From Mesorhizobium qingshengii (GTDB taxonomy: Bacteria; Pseudomonadota; Alphaproteobacteria; Rhizobiales; Rhizobiaceae), in assembly GCF_027563465.1 (NCBI RefSeq), contig NZ_JAPFQA010000003.1, forward strand, positions 62,001 through 126,000: a stretch of DNA of 64,000 bases, read 5' to 3'. Below are positions 1 to 13,024 of the stretch, one piece after another. How positions within the stretch are numbered: the first letter of the stretch is position 1; each line of letters begins with the position of its first letter. The notes under the pieces were generated by a model. It made no database searches. It had not been told where the DNA came from and saw only the letters and a program-made list of their open reading frames with translations. Made by a program: the position numbers and the translations under genes.

Positions 1-397
1 GGGCGAGGATATAGTACGGCCCGCGGCAGTCGGGCAGCACGATCTCCTCGAAGAACTGCTCCAGGTCCGCGGTATAGTCGCGGAAGCTCCTGACATAGCC
101 GCGCTGGCGATCGCGGATCAGCCGGTCGGAATCACCCTGGCCGCGCCAGTCGAGGGTGGCCACGCCAAAGCCGCGATCGGCAAGGTTGCGGATGGTTTCG
201 AAGTATTTCTCGATGCACTCGTTGCGGCCGGAAAGCACGACCACGGTGCCCTTCAACGGGCGAGCGACCGCTGCAAACAGGCCGTAGCGGATCTTCTTGC
301 CGTCACGGGTGGTGAAGAAGCCGCCAGTGGCGTTTTCCGGTCGCGGATTGCCCTCGATTTCGTGAAAAAGGGGGATGTCGTGAACAAAATCCATCAT
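1..397 (-). CDS. Alpha/beta hydrolase, lysophospholipase-like (partial, C-terminus outside window)
   Basis: Only the first 132 residues are present; the gene reads leftwards off the window. The start is one of two adjacent ATG codons at 397 and 394. The visible part runs MMDFVHDIPLFHEI, then a strand with VVVLSGRNECIEKY and the strand-turn motif TLDWRGQGDSDR. This is the GRG/GHGxSD pattern that precedes the nucleophile elbow in Hydrolase_4 (monoglyceride lipase or lysophospholipase L2-like) proteins. The catalytic Ser, Asp and His would lie beyond position 1 and cannot be checked. The likely role is cytoplasmic ester or lysophospholipid hydrolysis; the substrate is unknown. It is divergent from the Hsp20 gene. 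Confidence 0.85.
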   Translation of the reverse strand, partial: MMDFVHDIPLFHEIEGNPRPENATGGFFTTRDGKKIRYGLFAAVARPLKGTVVVLSGRNECIEKYFETIRNLADRGFGVATLDWRGQGDSDRLIRDRQRGYVRSFRDYTADLEQFFEEIVLPDCRGPYYILA

Positions 398-615
398 TCG
401 GCGCTTCGTGCTTGGCGTCTGGCGTGCCCGCCGGTGCTGGCTGGCTCCGCCAAGGTGATAGACGCCCATGCGCCAAAAGCAAAGGAATTCCGGGTGACGA
501 CGAGCTGCAGCGGGAAGGCCGGAAGCCGCTTCACGCGTGCCTCCGGCCTCTGTCGATCCGGGAGGAAGGGACGTTAACACCCGGTCGGCCTCGTCGCGGT
601 GCCTGTCCTATGAAT

Positions 616-658
616 CCGGCGCCGCGTGTCCTTGATCCTGGGGACACTCTAGCGCCGG
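616..658. repeat. Imperfect 43-nt palindrome in the hydrolase-hsp20 intergenic region
   Basis: CCGGCGC (616-622) pairs with GCGCCGG (652-658), and inside it GTGTCC (626-631) pairs with GGACAC (642-647). It lies in the 480-base gap between the divergent hydrolase and Hsp20 genes. Apart from this palindrome and the promoter and leader described separately, nothing was recognised in 398-741. It could be an operator or a stray palindromic repeat. Confidence 0.5.
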
Positions 659-741
659 CAGTCTGAACGGACGCCGAAGCGGCGGTTCATCTGCCGTTCA
701 TCGATCACGTCACCGGTCGTCTTTTTGCCAGCAGGAGAAAT

Positions 742-772
742 CTTGAAATGCTTTCGAGCGCTCCCCAAATGT
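742..772 (+). promoter_or_regulatory. Probable RpoH (sigma-32) heat-shock promoter
   Basis: CTTGAA at 742-747 is followed after 15 bases by CCCC at 763-766 and then AAATGT. This closely matches the sigma-32 consensus (CTTGAA, 13-17 bases, CCCCAT-T). Transcription would start near 775-780, just before the folded leader of the Hsp20 gene. Sequence match only. Confidence 0.65.
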
Positions 773-780
773 TGGATGCG

Positions 781-876
781 GTCGCCAATGTCGGGGCCGC
801 TGGTCCATCCGGAACGCCGATCGTGGGTTTCGCAGCGGCCATACGCAAACCATGTTGCTCAACAGGAGAACACCTC
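781..876 (+). ncRNA. ROSE-like RNA thermometer in the hsp20 leader
   Basis: An 8-bp perfect stem, GGCCGCTG (795-802) with CAGCGGCC (833-840), is followed by a small hairpin in which GTTGCTC (854-860) faces GGAGAAC (865-871). That second hairpin buries the AGGAG ribosome site (864-868) of the Hsp20 start at 877. The UUGCU strand opposite the Shine-Dalgarno with a G-G mismatch is the hallmark of ROSE elements, which repress small heat-shock genes of rhizobia at normal temperature and melt on warming. The assignment rests on motif and position; a covariance search was not run. Confidence 0.75.
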
Positions 877-1344
877 ATGCGTCACGTTGATTTTTCCCCG
901 CTTTATCGTTCGACCGTCGGCTTCGACCGCCTGTTCACCATGCTCGATTCGCTTGCGCAGCCTGACGGCGCGCAGACTTACCCGCCCTACAACATCGAGC
1001 GCACCGGCGAGGATTCCTACCGGATCTCGATGGCGGTTGCCGGCTTCTCGGACGACGAAATCTCGATCGAAGCCCACCGCAACGTGCTGACCGTGAAAGG
1101 CGAGCGCAAGGACGAGGGCACCGGTGAAGGTTCCGAACTGCTCTATCGCGGCATTGCCTCCAGGGCCTTCGAGCGCCGCTTCCAGCTTGCCGACCATCTC
1201 GACGTCGTCGGCGCTACACTGAAGAACGGCCTGCTCTTCGTCGACCTCAAGCGCAACATTCCCGAAGAGCTGAAGCCGCGCAAGATCGCCATTACGGCGT
1301 CTTCGGCCAAGGCCAAGCAGATCGAGGCCAAGACCGCCAACTGA
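877..1344 (+). CDS. Small heat-shock protein, Hsp20/alpha-crystallin family
   Basis: A 155-residue protein, the usual size for rhizobial small heat-shock proteins. It begins MRHVDFSPLYRSTVGFDRLF, the typical class A IbpA-like N-terminus. The alpha-crystallin domain spans about residues 35-130, with PYNIERTGED at its start, LTVKGERK in the middle, and the conserved A-x-x-x-G-L-L motif near residues 108-114 (ATLKNGLLFVDL). These are ATP-independent cytoplasmic holdases that keep heat-damaged proteins refoldable. The ATG at 877 is preferred because AGGAG lies 8 bases upstream; the reading frame is open further upstream only because the leader has no stop. Regulation is probably double: an RpoH promoter and a ROSE thermometer. 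A terminator follows directly. Confidence 0.93.
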   Translation: MRHVDFSPLYRSTVGFDRLFTMLDSLAQPDGAQTYPPYNIERTGEDSYRISMAVAGFSDDEISIEAHRNVLTVKGERKDEGTGEGSELLYRGIASRAFERRFQLADHLDVVGATLKNGLLFVDLKRNIPEELKPRKIAITASSAKAKQIEAKTAN

Positions 1345-1363
1345 TCCAATAGCCTCCCAAGGC

Positions 1364-1394
1364 AAAGGCGGTGCCGAAAGGCGCCGCCTTTTTT
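1364..1394 (+). terminator. Rho-independent terminator after hsp20
   Basis: AAAGGCGGTGCC (1364-1375), loop GAAA, then GGCGCCGCCTTT (1380-1391) and a T run to 1394. The stem is 12 bp with one G-U pair. It overlaps the stop codon of the convergent MBL-fold gene. Confidence 0.9.
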
Positions 1395-2292
1395 ATTGGC
1401 GGCCCGTTGCGGCAGCGACGACGGCCTCGACGTTTTGCCGGTGAACGGGTTCGTATGGCGCGAAATAATCCACCGCACCCCTGGCGAACATGTCGGCGCC
1501 GAAAGTTCTCAGATCCTGCCTCGCCAGATCTGGCTCGTGCCGGCAGGCAAGCAGCTTGGCGACATAGGCCTGCGTCGCCGCGATGAAGCTCGTGTCATAG
1601 CCGCCCGCCTCTATTGCTTCCAGGGAGCCGTGGTTTGGCAAGATCCGGTTTATTTTCCAGCTGGCTATGCGTTCGAGATCGATCAAATGTTCGGCCAGTC
1701 GATCTGGCTCGGCGACATAGGTGATCGGGTCCTCCAGCGTGTCGCCCGCCAGCAACAGGCCGGTGTCGGGCATGAGCAGCACGCTGCCATCATGGCTGTG
1801 GATCTCGACCTGGCGAAGCTCGACGGCGACCGACCCCACCATGAGGCTGAGGCTGCCAGCAAAGGTCCTGGTCGGCAGCACAAGCGGCATGATCGGCGGA
1901 TTCCCACCTTCGATTTCAGCGCGGTTGCGCGCCAGGGCCGAGGCGGTGAGATCGTTGGCGATGATCTCGCAATCCCGGAACACCTCGTTGCCGGCGATGT
2001 GATCGTCATGCCAGTGGCTGAGCACGACGCGGATCGATTTTACGCCCAAGCCTTCAAGCGTTTGCCTGATAAAGCGGGCATGAGGCAGCGAAATATGCGT
2101 GTCATAGACAAGCGCCTGCGATCCATCGACGATCGCATAGGTGCAGATGCCGAGGGTATAGGCACCGTCGTCGAGCCAGTTTGGCTCATCCGACCAGGCG
2201 CGAACGCCGTCGATGCGGCCATCGTAGAAGCCGAGGACGTTTGGCGCCGGACGAATGAGCCGCATGGTCGAGCCGAGAGGCGGTCTGGTCAT
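1393..2292 (-). CDS. MBL-fold metallo-hydrolase
   Basis: A 299-residue metallo-beta-lactamase fold protein. The metal-binding motif H-x-H-x-D-H is clear at residues 93-98 (SHWHDDHIAG). A second-shell His follows in IHSHDGS, and the Asp ligand lies in LLLAGDTLED. There is no signal peptide, so it is probably cytoplasmic. The family hydrolyses thioesters, lactones, phosphodiesters and other substrates; the substrate here cannot be read from the sequence. The first ATG is kept because GGAG lies 14 bases upstream; the ATG at 2265 has no ribosome site. It ends in the hsp20 terminator and is 23 bases downstream of the threonine aldolase gene, so the two may be co-transcribed. Confidence 0.88.
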   Translation of the reverse strand: MTRPPLGSTMRLIRPAPNVLGFYDGRIDGVRAWSDEPNWLDDGAYTLGICTYAIVDGSQALVYDTHISLPHARFIRQTLEGLGVKSIRVVLSHWHDDHIAGNEVFRDCEIIANDLTASALARNRAEIEGGNPPIMPLVLPTRTFAGSLSLMVGSVAVELRQVEIHSHDGSVLLMPDTGLLLAGDTLEDPITYVAEPDRLAEHLIDLERIASWKINRILPNHGSLEAIEAGGYDTSFIAATQAYVAKLLACRHEPDLARQDLRTFGADMFARGAVDYFAPYEPVHRQNVEAVVAAATGRQ

Positions 2293-2315
2293 CTGTTTGC
2301 TCGCAACTCCGCAGC

Positions 2316-3365
2316 TCAGGCGATCAGCTGGCCAAAGCGGTCGACCTCTTCGGCCGTCGTGGCAAAACTGGTGACGAAGCGATAGAGCGCCTCGTCCTCG
2401 CCTATGTGGCCGTCGAAACCATGCGGCTTGTGCCAGTCGTAGAAGGCAGCGCCCGCCGCCTGCAGCTTTTCGGCTTCGGCTTTCCTGATCACCGCGAACA
2501 CCTCATTCGCCTGCGGCAGCCATGCCAGCTTCGCCGAGGCCGAGTCCTCGATCGCCGCCGCAAGGCGGGCGGCCATGGCGTTGGCATGCCTGGCTGTGTC
2601 GAGCCACAGCCCATCCCTGAAATAGGCTTCGAACTGCGCCGCGACGAAGCGCGACTTGGAAAACAGCTGGGCGGCGCGTTTGCGCAGGAAGGCCAATTCC
2701 CGGGCGCGGTCGAGATCGAACAGCACGATCGCTTCCGCGCACCAGCAGCCATTCTTGGTGCCGCCGAAGGACAGGATGTCGACGCCGCGTTTCCAGGTCA
2801 TTTCGGCCGGGCTCGTGTCGAGCGCGACCAGCGCGTTGGCAAAGCGGGCGCCGTCCATGTGCAGCGGCACGGAATGCCTTTTGGCGATCGCCGAAATCGT
2901 CTCGATCTCGTCCAGGCCGTAGATGGTGCCGACCTCGGTCGACTGGGTGACCGAAACGGCCATCGGGCGCCCCCAATGGACGATTTCGGGCGCGAAGCGG
3001 CCAATGATCCTTTCCAGATTGTGCGGGTCGACCTTGCCCAGCGCGCCGTCGACGGCATGAAGCCGCGAGCCGCCGGAAAAATACTCCGGCGCGCCGCATT
3101 CATCTTCGATCACATGCGATTCGCGGTGGGCGAAGGAAATACCGCCGGGCTTGTTGAAGGTGGTCAGAGACAGTGAGTTGGCGGCCGTACCGGTCGCCAC
3201 GAAGAACACCGCGACCTCGCGTTCGAAAATCTCGCTGAAGCGCCGGTAAACGGCCTGGTCGAGTGCGCCGTCGCCATAGGCGGTGGAAAAGCCGCCGGCA
3301 TTGGCGGACAGGCCAGCGGCGATGTTGGGATGGGCGCCTGCCCAATTGTCGGAAGCGAAGAACAT
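2316..3365 (-). CDS. ltaE: Low-specificity L-threonine aldolase
   Basis: A 349-residue fold-type I PLP enzyme that splits L-threonine or allo-threonine into glycine and acetaldehyde. Family marks are the N-terminal SDNWAG, the histidine stacking on PLP near residue 84 (RESHVIEDE), HMDGARFANA at 169-178, and the PLP-binding Lys204 in SFGGTKNG. Length and motifs fit the bacterial aldolase/beta-eliminating lyase family. It is cytoplasmic and has no visible targeting signal. It lies just upstream of the MBL-fold gene on the same strand. The ribosome site is weak (CAGGC). It could equally use serine or beta-hydroxy amino acids, as low-specificity members do. Confidence 0.9.
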   Translation of the reverse strand: MFFASDNWAGAHPNIAAGLSANAGGFSTAYGDGALDQAVYRRFSEIFEREVAVFFVATGTAANSLSLTTFNKPGGISFAHRESHVIEDECGAPEYFSGGSRLHAVDGALGKVDPHNLERIIGRFAPEIVHWGRPMAVSVTQSTEVGTIYGLDEIETISAIAKRHSVPLHMDGARFANALVALDTSPAEMTWKRGVDILSFGGTKNGCWCAEAIVLFDLDRARELAFLRKRAAQLFSKSRFVAAQFEAYFRDGLWLDTARHANAMAARLAAAIEDSASAKLAWLPQANEVFAVIRKAEAEKLQAAGAAFYDWHKPHGFDGHIGEDEALYRFVTSFATTAEEVDRFGQLIA

Positions 3366-3595
3366 GCATCTGCCTGTGTTTTGGGGAAATCAGCTTGAAG
3401 TTGACTGGTTTCGCAGGTCGACCGCAAGGGGCCAGACGCTGGAAAACCGTTAAAGCCAGTCAATCTGGCCGGGCATCGGCCGGCGACCGAAGCTTACGTT
3501 TCTGCTCGGCTTGACGTAATTTTCTGTCGTCGGCGGCCCAAGTTTTTTGTGAATCGGTCTTGTGTGCGTCCAAGATTTCTGTCATAAAAATTTAG

Positions 3596-3628
3596 GACAG
3601 TAGTGCTGTCTTATTTTGTCGCGCAAAA
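3596..3628. promoter_or_regulatory. Two adjacent inverted repeats upstream of gltB
   Basis: GACAG (3596-3600) faces CTGTC (3606-3610), and TTTTG (3614-3618) faces CAAAA (3624-3628), each with a 5-base spacer. They lie in the AT-richest part of the 470-base gap between the divergent ltaE and gltB genes, about 215 bases before the gltB start. Glutamate synthase genes are often controlled by nitrogen or leucine-responsive regulators, so these are operator candidates. No regulator was assigned. Confidence 0.35.
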
Positions 3629-3839
3629 CAGGCTGGATTGGCGTATCATTTGGGCCTCTCCGGCTATAGCCGCGAGCGACAGGTGGACGGCCTCAATCTG
3701 GCCTGTACGAATACGAGCCATGCGGAAAGCCGCCTGGTTCGGCAAGGATTTCGCAAGACGTGCCGCAAGGATCAGGGGTGAGCCAAGCGCTTGCCGAGGC
3801 AAACCAGCGCCCGAAGGGCTGGGAACGGAGGACAGGACG

Positions 3840-8561
<4,722 letters not shown>

Positions 8562-8573
8562 ACTTTTGGAATT

Positions 8574-8597
8574 GCCGGGAAGCCCAGGTTTCCCGGC
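8574..8597 (+). other. Intercistronic hairpin between gltB and gltD
   Basis: GCCGGGAA (8574-8581) pairs perfectly with TTCCCGGC (8590-8597). No T run follows, so it is not a classical terminator. It may protect the gltB 3' end or tune the ratio of the two subunits. Confidence 0.55.
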
Positions 8598-8705
8598 CCC
8601 AACTTTCAACGACAGTTTGACCTCGTGCGGAAGGTTGCCATGGCTGCCTCAAGAGGTTAACGGGTGCGGCGAAAACCGCACCATCTGGACAGCAGGAACT
8701 GGACT

Positions 8706-10160
8706 ATGGGCAAGGTAACAGGCTTTCTCGAAATCGACCGGCAGGTGCACAAGTACCAGCCGGCTTCCGACCGCATCCGGCATTTCCGTGAGTTCACGCT
8801 GCCGATGTCGGACAAGGAGGTCGAGAAACAGGCCGCGCGCTGCATGGATTGCGGCATTCCGTACTGCCACGGGCCGACGGGCTGCCCGATCCACAACCAG
8901 ATCCCCGACTGGAACGACCTCGTCTACAATGGCGACTGGGACAACGCGATCCGCAACCTGCATTCGACCAACAACTTCCCGGAGTTCACCGGCCGCATCT
9001 GCCCCGCGCCCTGCGAGGAAGCCTGCACGTTGAACCTCGAGGACATTCCCGTCGCCATCAAGACGGTCGAGCAGGCGATCGCCGACAAGGCCTACGAGAC
9101 CGGTCACATCAGGCCCTATCCGCCGGAAAAGAAGACCGGCAAGCGTGTCGCCATCATCGGCTCCGGCCCGGCCGGCATGGCTGCCGCCCAGCAGCTTGGC
9201 CGCGCCGGCCATGATGTTCATGTCTACGAGCGCGAGAGCCGGCCCGGCGGGCTGATGCGCTACGGCATTCCGGACTTCAAGATCGAGAAGCACTATATCG
9301 ACCGGCGCATCGAGCAGATGCAGGGCGAGGGCGTGATCTTCCACTGCGACGTCAATGTCGGTGTCGGCAAGCCCGTTGCCGAGCTGCTCGCCGAACATGA
9401 TGCCGTGTTGTATTGCGGCGGTTCCGAAACCCCACGCGCGGCCGGCATTCCAGGCGACGACCTCGGCGGCGTGCATGACGCGATGCCGTATCTGGTGCAG
9501 CAGAACAGGCGCGTCGGTGGCGAGCCGATCCAGTCGGTGGCATGGCCGTCGCATCCGATCATCGCCGGTGGCCAGCATGTCGTCGTCGTCGGTGGCGGCG
9601 ATACCGCGTCCGACTGCGTCGGCACCGCCTTCCGCCAGGGTGCGGTGCGCGTCACCCAGCTCGATATCCGCCCGCAGCCGCCGGAGAAGGAAGACAAGCT
9701 TTCGGTCTGGCCCTACTGGGCGACCAAGATGCGCACCTCGTCCTCGCAGGCGGAGGGGGCGGAGCGCGAATTCCAGGTGGCGACGCTCGAGTTCATCGGC
9801 GAAGAAGGCCAACTGACCGGCGTCAAGTGCTGCGAGGTCGACGACAAGCGCAAGCCGATCCCCGGCACCGAATTCGTCATCCGCGCCGATCTCGCCTTCA
9901 TCGCCATCGGCTTTGCCGGGCCGGCCGTGGCCGGGGTGGTGTCGGAGCTGGACGGGCAGATGAAGATTGCCACCGACAGCCGCCGTTCTCGCAATGTCGA
10001 GGCCAATGACCGCGACTACAGGACCAGCGTCGACAGGCTCTACGCAGCGGGAGACGTGCGTCGTGGCCAGTCGCTGGTGGTCTGGGCGATCCGCGAGGGT
10101 CGTCAGGCGGCGCGTTCGATCGACGAGGCGCTGATGGGGTCGAGCGTCCTACCCCGCTGA
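8706..10160 (+). CDS. gltD: Glutamate synthase [NADPH], small (beta) subunit
   Basis: A 484-residue GltD, the flavoprotein that takes electrons from NADPH and passes them through FAD and Fe-S clusters to GltB. The N-terminal cluster-binding cysteines are visible from C46 (CMDCGIPYCHG, then CPAPCEEACTLN). The FAD-binding motif IIGSGPAGMAAA lies near residue 150 and the NADPH-binding motif VVGGGDTASDC near residue 295. A C-terminal second FAD contact is in YAAGDVRRGQSLVVWAI. The ATG at 8706 is chosen because AGGA precedes it and homologues start with MGKVTGF; the frame is open back to 8664. It forms an operon with gltB. Confidence 0.97.
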   Translation: MGKVTGFLEIDRQVHKYQPASDRIRHFREFTLPMSDKEVEKQAARCMDCGIPYCHGPTGCPIHNQIPDWNDLVYNGDWDNAIRNLHSTNNFPEFTGRICPAPCEEACTLNLEDIPVAIKTVEQAIADKAYETGHIRPYPPEKKTGKRVAIIGSGPAGMAAAQQLGRAGHDVHVYERESRPGGLMRYGIPDFKIEKHYIDRRIEQMQGEGVIFHCDVNVGVGKPVAELLAEHDAVLYCGGSETPRAAGIPGDDLGGVHDAMPYLVQQNRRVGGEPIQSVAWPSHPIIAGGQHVVVVGGGDTASDCVGTAFRQGAVRVTQLDIRPQPPEKEDKLSVWPYWATKMRTSSSQAEGAEREFQVATLEFIGEEGQLTGVKCCEVDDKRKPIPGTEFVIRADLAFIAIGFAGPAVAGVVSELDGQMKIATDSRRSRNVEANDRDYRTSVDRLYAAGDVRRGQSLVVWAIREGRQAARSIDEALMGSSVLPR

Positions 10161-10243
10161 GCCCGCTGGAAACTCCCGCGGCCACAAGACCGGCAGGGGC
10201 GAGTTTCGAAACCGCCTCGGAGGTCCGCAGTTCTCAGGGACCC

Positions 10244-11467
10244 CTAAGGATTGACCGCCGTCGTCGTATCGACTGTGGCGGTGGCCGCGGGATTTGCCTT
10301 GGGCGGCCACGAGAAATCGTCGGCGCGGCCGGGCGAAGCCTGCGACGCCTTGCCCTCGACCACCAGTTTTTCGCCGGGCAGGTTCGGATTGGCCTTTGCC
10401 GGCGGTGCCGCGCCCAGCAGTTCGGAACCGCCGTCGAGCGCCGGATCGCTGAGCAGCATCGGCGCGGTGCGGTCGATGACGATGGGCGCCGCGGCAGGCG
10501 CTGGCGCCTCGACGGGAGCGCCCGCCGGAGCGGAAGCCGTGACCGGGCTTCCCGGCGCGGTGAGGCCCAGGATCTTCAACAGCGGTTTTTCGGTGTAGAA
10601 GGCGAGCTTGCGCTTGCCGGCCTTCGACACGTTGATGCCGTCATCGGCGCGCAGCCGCACGGGCTGGCCGTTCATGTCGGGGCCGCTGGTGACGAAGGCG
10701 CCGTTCTCGTCGACGAATCCATCCCAGACGTCGACGAATTCGCCGCCATGGGCTTCGGCCGCCTGCCGGTAGATGTCGTTGAAGGCCAGCATGTCCGAGG
10801 TCATCTTCGGCACCCGGAACGCCGGCATGCCGACCCACAGGAAAGGCACCTTGGCCTCCGCGATGGCTTTGCCGAACGCGTCGGTTCGGTGCTCATACTC
10901 CTTGGTCCAGTTCTCGGACCGAGGCTGTTCGCGCACGTCGCCCACCTTCATTTGCTGGCGGTCGTTGGAACCCAGCATGACGACCACGGCGGCGGGTTTT
11001 TCAGCCTCGATCAGCGACTTGATCTGTTCGGGCCAGTTGTAGAAGTCGTCGCGCACGAAGCCTGATGAGCCATTGGAGCGAGCGACTATCCTGATGCCGG
11101 CGTTTTCGCCAAAGGCGGTGTCGAGGCCTTCGGCAAGGCCGGCCGCCATGAAATCACCGACCACCAGCACGGTGCGGGCATCGGGCGCCTTCTCGACGAT
11201 CGGCGTCTCTGGCTCGGCCGGCGCACGCGGGACGCGGGGCTTGCGCGGCTTTGGCCTCGCCTTCTGGATGTCGAGCGGCGGCTCGATCCGCTCGCTGCGG
11301 CGCGGAAACAAAAGATCGCGCAACGACCAGCCACGGCTTTGCTGCTGTTCCTGCGCCATGGCCGGGCTGTGGAGGGCTGCCGCAACACCGACGGTGAGTA
11401 CGACGACGGCCAGAATCAGCACCGGCACGCGACGAACAAGCCTTGCGATGCGCGCAGCCGAAGCCAA
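10244..11467 (-). CDS. DUF459 family SGNH-like secreted or membrane-anchored protein
   Basis: 407 residues with an N-terminal membrane segment or signal (VPVLILAVVVLTVGVAAALHS, about 14-34), a basic Pro-rich linker (60-95), a DUF459 SGNH-hydrolase-like domain (about 97-300), and an Ala/Pro-rich tail. SGNH block marks include VVMLGSNDRQQM (block III) and a C-terminal D-G-I-N-V-S segment near residue 275. Block I reads VVGDFMAAGLAEG: the usual catalytic Ser of GDS is Phe here. The domain may bind or modify envelope glycans, as other DUF459 proteins sit in exopolysaccharide or cell-wall contexts, but the activity is unknown. It is convergent with gltD and close to a lytic transglycosylase gene on the same strand. 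Confidence 0.8.
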   Translation of the reverse strand: MASAARIARLVRRVPVLILAVVVLTVGVAAALHSPAMAQEQQQSRGWSLRDLLFPRRSERIEPPLDIQKARPKPRKPRVPRAPAEPETPIVEKAPDARTVLVVGDFMAAGLAEGLDTAFGENAGIRIVARSNGSSGFVRDDFYNWPEQIKSLIEAEKPAAVVVMLGSNDRQQMKVGDVREQPRSENWTKEYEHRTDAFGKAIAEAKVPFLWVGMPAFRVPKMTSDMLAFNDIYRQAAEAHGGEFVDVWDGFVDENGAFVTSGPDMNGQPVRLRADDGINVSKAGKRKLAFYTEKPLLKILGLTAPGSPVTASAPAGAPVEAPAPAAAPIVIDRTAPMLLSDPALDGGSELLGAAPPAKANPNLPGEKLVVEGKASQASPGRADDFSWPPKANPAATATVDTTTAVNP

Positions 11468-11595
11468 TCGTTTCCTCCATCCCTTGGCGCGCTTCCCGTG
11501 AAAAATCGCATCGACTTTCAGGAGAACCTTGCGCCAATCAGATTGCTACAGTGTCCTTGGCGCGTCCGAAAGGCCGCGCGGCACCGCGGGTGGCC

Positions 11596-12819
11596 CTATT
11601 TCTTCCGGAGCCACTTCAGCACTTCCATGCTCGGATAGCCGTCCTGGGTCAAGCCGGCCTTGGCCTGGAAGGCCATGATGGCGGTCTTCGAGCCGTCGCC
11701 GATCTTGCCGTCGAACTTGCCGTCGTAAAGGCCGTGCTGGGAAAGCCGCTTCTGCAGCTCCTGCCTTTCCTCGAAAGTGAGCTTCGTAAAGGGCCGCTTC
11801 CAGTCCTGCACAAGACCGCTGGAACCGGCGATTTCGTCGGCAAGCAGACCGACGGCAAGCGCATATTTGTCGGCGTTGTTGTAGGCCTTGATGACCGAGA
11901 AATTCCTGATCATCAGGAAGGCTGGTCCACCGCGGCCGTCCGGCACTTTCAGCGTCGCCTTGTCCGTGCCGTTCTTGAACGGTTTTCCGTTGGCCCTGAC
12001 GACGCCGAGCGCCTGCCATTGCGCCAGCGTTTTCGATCCGGCGGGAAGTTTGCCGGCCGGCAGGGTGACTTCATAGCCCCAGGTCTTGCCGGCCTGCCAG
12101 CCATTCTTCTTCAAGAGGTTGGCCGCGGTCGCCAGCGCATCGGGGATCGAATTCCAGATGTCGCGCTTGCCATTGCCGTCCATGTCGACGGCATAGTGCT
12201 GATAGCTGGTCGGGATGAACTGGGTCTGGCCCATGGCGCCGGCCCAGGACCCGCTCAGATGGCTTTCGTCAATGTCACCGGTCTGCAGGATCTTCAGCGC
12301 GGCGATCAATTGGGTGCGGGCGTATTTCGAACGCTTCGGATCGGCATAGGCCAAAGTCGCCAGCGAGCGCACGACATTGCGCATGATGTCATCGCGCTTG
12401 AGGATCTCGCCATAGTTCGATTCCATCGACCATATGGCCAGAAGAATGTTTCGGTCGACGCCGAACCTGGACTCGATCCTGTCCAGCCACGGCCTCCACT
12501 TCTTGGCCATCTGCTGGCCGACGGCGACAGATTGGTCGTGGACGCGGTTGTCGAAGTAATCCCAGGCAGGCGCGGTGAATTCAGGTTGCGTGCGTGCCTT
12601 TTCCAGCACGACCGGATCGACGTCCTTGATGTCCCCGAAGGCCTGGTCGTAAAGGGCGCCGGAAACGCCGCTTTGCACGGCAGTGGCGCGGAATCCGGCG
12701 ACCCATTGCCGGAAACCGGCATCGGCGAAGGCAGGCCCGGCAGGCATCAGCAGAGCGAGCGAGAGGCTGGCGGCCGTCATGACGCTGGTCAAACGTTTTG
12801 CGGCATTGCGAACGGACAT
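11596..12819 (-). CDS. Lytic murein transglycosylase, MltB family, with peptidoglycan-binding domain
   Basis: A 407-residue periplasmic enzyme that cleaves the MurNAc-GlcNAc bond to leave 1,6-anhydro ends. The signal peptide is residues 1-32 (ending GPAFADAGF). The SLT domain (about 35-330) has the catalytic Glu133 in IWSMESNYG, and further family motifs AMGQTQFIPTSYQ and DIWNSIPDALATAANLL. A PG_binding_1 domain (about 345-405) follows. There is no lipobox, so it is soluble rather than an MltB-type lipoprotein. The start has an AGGAGG-rich stretch just upstream. It is transcribed away from galU. Confidence 0.92.
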   Translation of the reverse strand: MSVRNAAKRLTSVMTAASLSLALLMPAGPAFADAGFRQWVAGFRATAVQSGVSGALYDQAFGDIKDVDPVVLEKARTQPEFTAPAWDYFDNRVHDQSVAVGQQMAKKWRPWLDRIESRFGVDRNILLAIWSMESNYGEILKRDDIMRNVVRSLATLAYADPKRSKYARTQLIAALKILQTGDIDESHLSGSWAGAMGQTQFIPTSYQHYAVDMDGNGKRDIWNSIPDALATAANLLKKNGWQAGKTWGYEVTLPAGKLPAGSKTLAQWQALGVVRANGKPFKNGTDKATLKVPDGRGGPAFLMIRNFSVIKAYNNADKYALAVGLLADEIAGSSGLVQDWKRPFTKLTFEERQELQKRLSQHGLYDGKFDGKIGDGSKTAIMAFQAKAGLTQDGYPSMEVLKWLRKK

Positions 12820-12888
12820 TTTTTTCCTCCTTCTCTGTCTCAGGAAAGACCATTCATCGCCGAACCGGGTTAGGAATTAGTTTACCAT

Positions 12889-12916
12889 AGGTGTCGCCTG
12901 GAACGAAAAGACACCT
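12889..12916. repeat. 7-bp inverted repeat between mltB-like gene and galU
   Basis: AGGTGTC (12889-12895) and GACACCT (12910-12916) flank a 14-base spacer in the divergent promoter region of the lytic transglycosylase and galU. It is a possible shared operator or a hairpin in one of the leaders. Confidence 0.35.
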
Positions 12917-13024
12917 CGATGCTTTAACCGGTGCCCCTTACCCACCCAGTAATCTTCAATTCCGGCGCGAAAATGTCGCGAGACAGGGATTGCGGAGCCG
13001 GCCAGCAAACGGATAATTGAAAGC

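Noticed and set aside
748..876. Upstream extension of the Hsp20 frame to an ATG at 748
   Set aside because: The extension is the ROSE leader; the real ribosome site is at 864-868 and Hsp20 homologues start at MRHVDFSP.
3603..3839. Extension of the gltB frame by 79 codons
   Set aside because: It runs through the promoter region with inverted repeats and has no similarity to GltB propeptides; the ATG at 3840 has a good ribosome site.
12835..13000. Promoter search for galU and the lytic transglycosylase
   Set aside because: No hexamer pair good enough to report; only the inverted repeat is listed.
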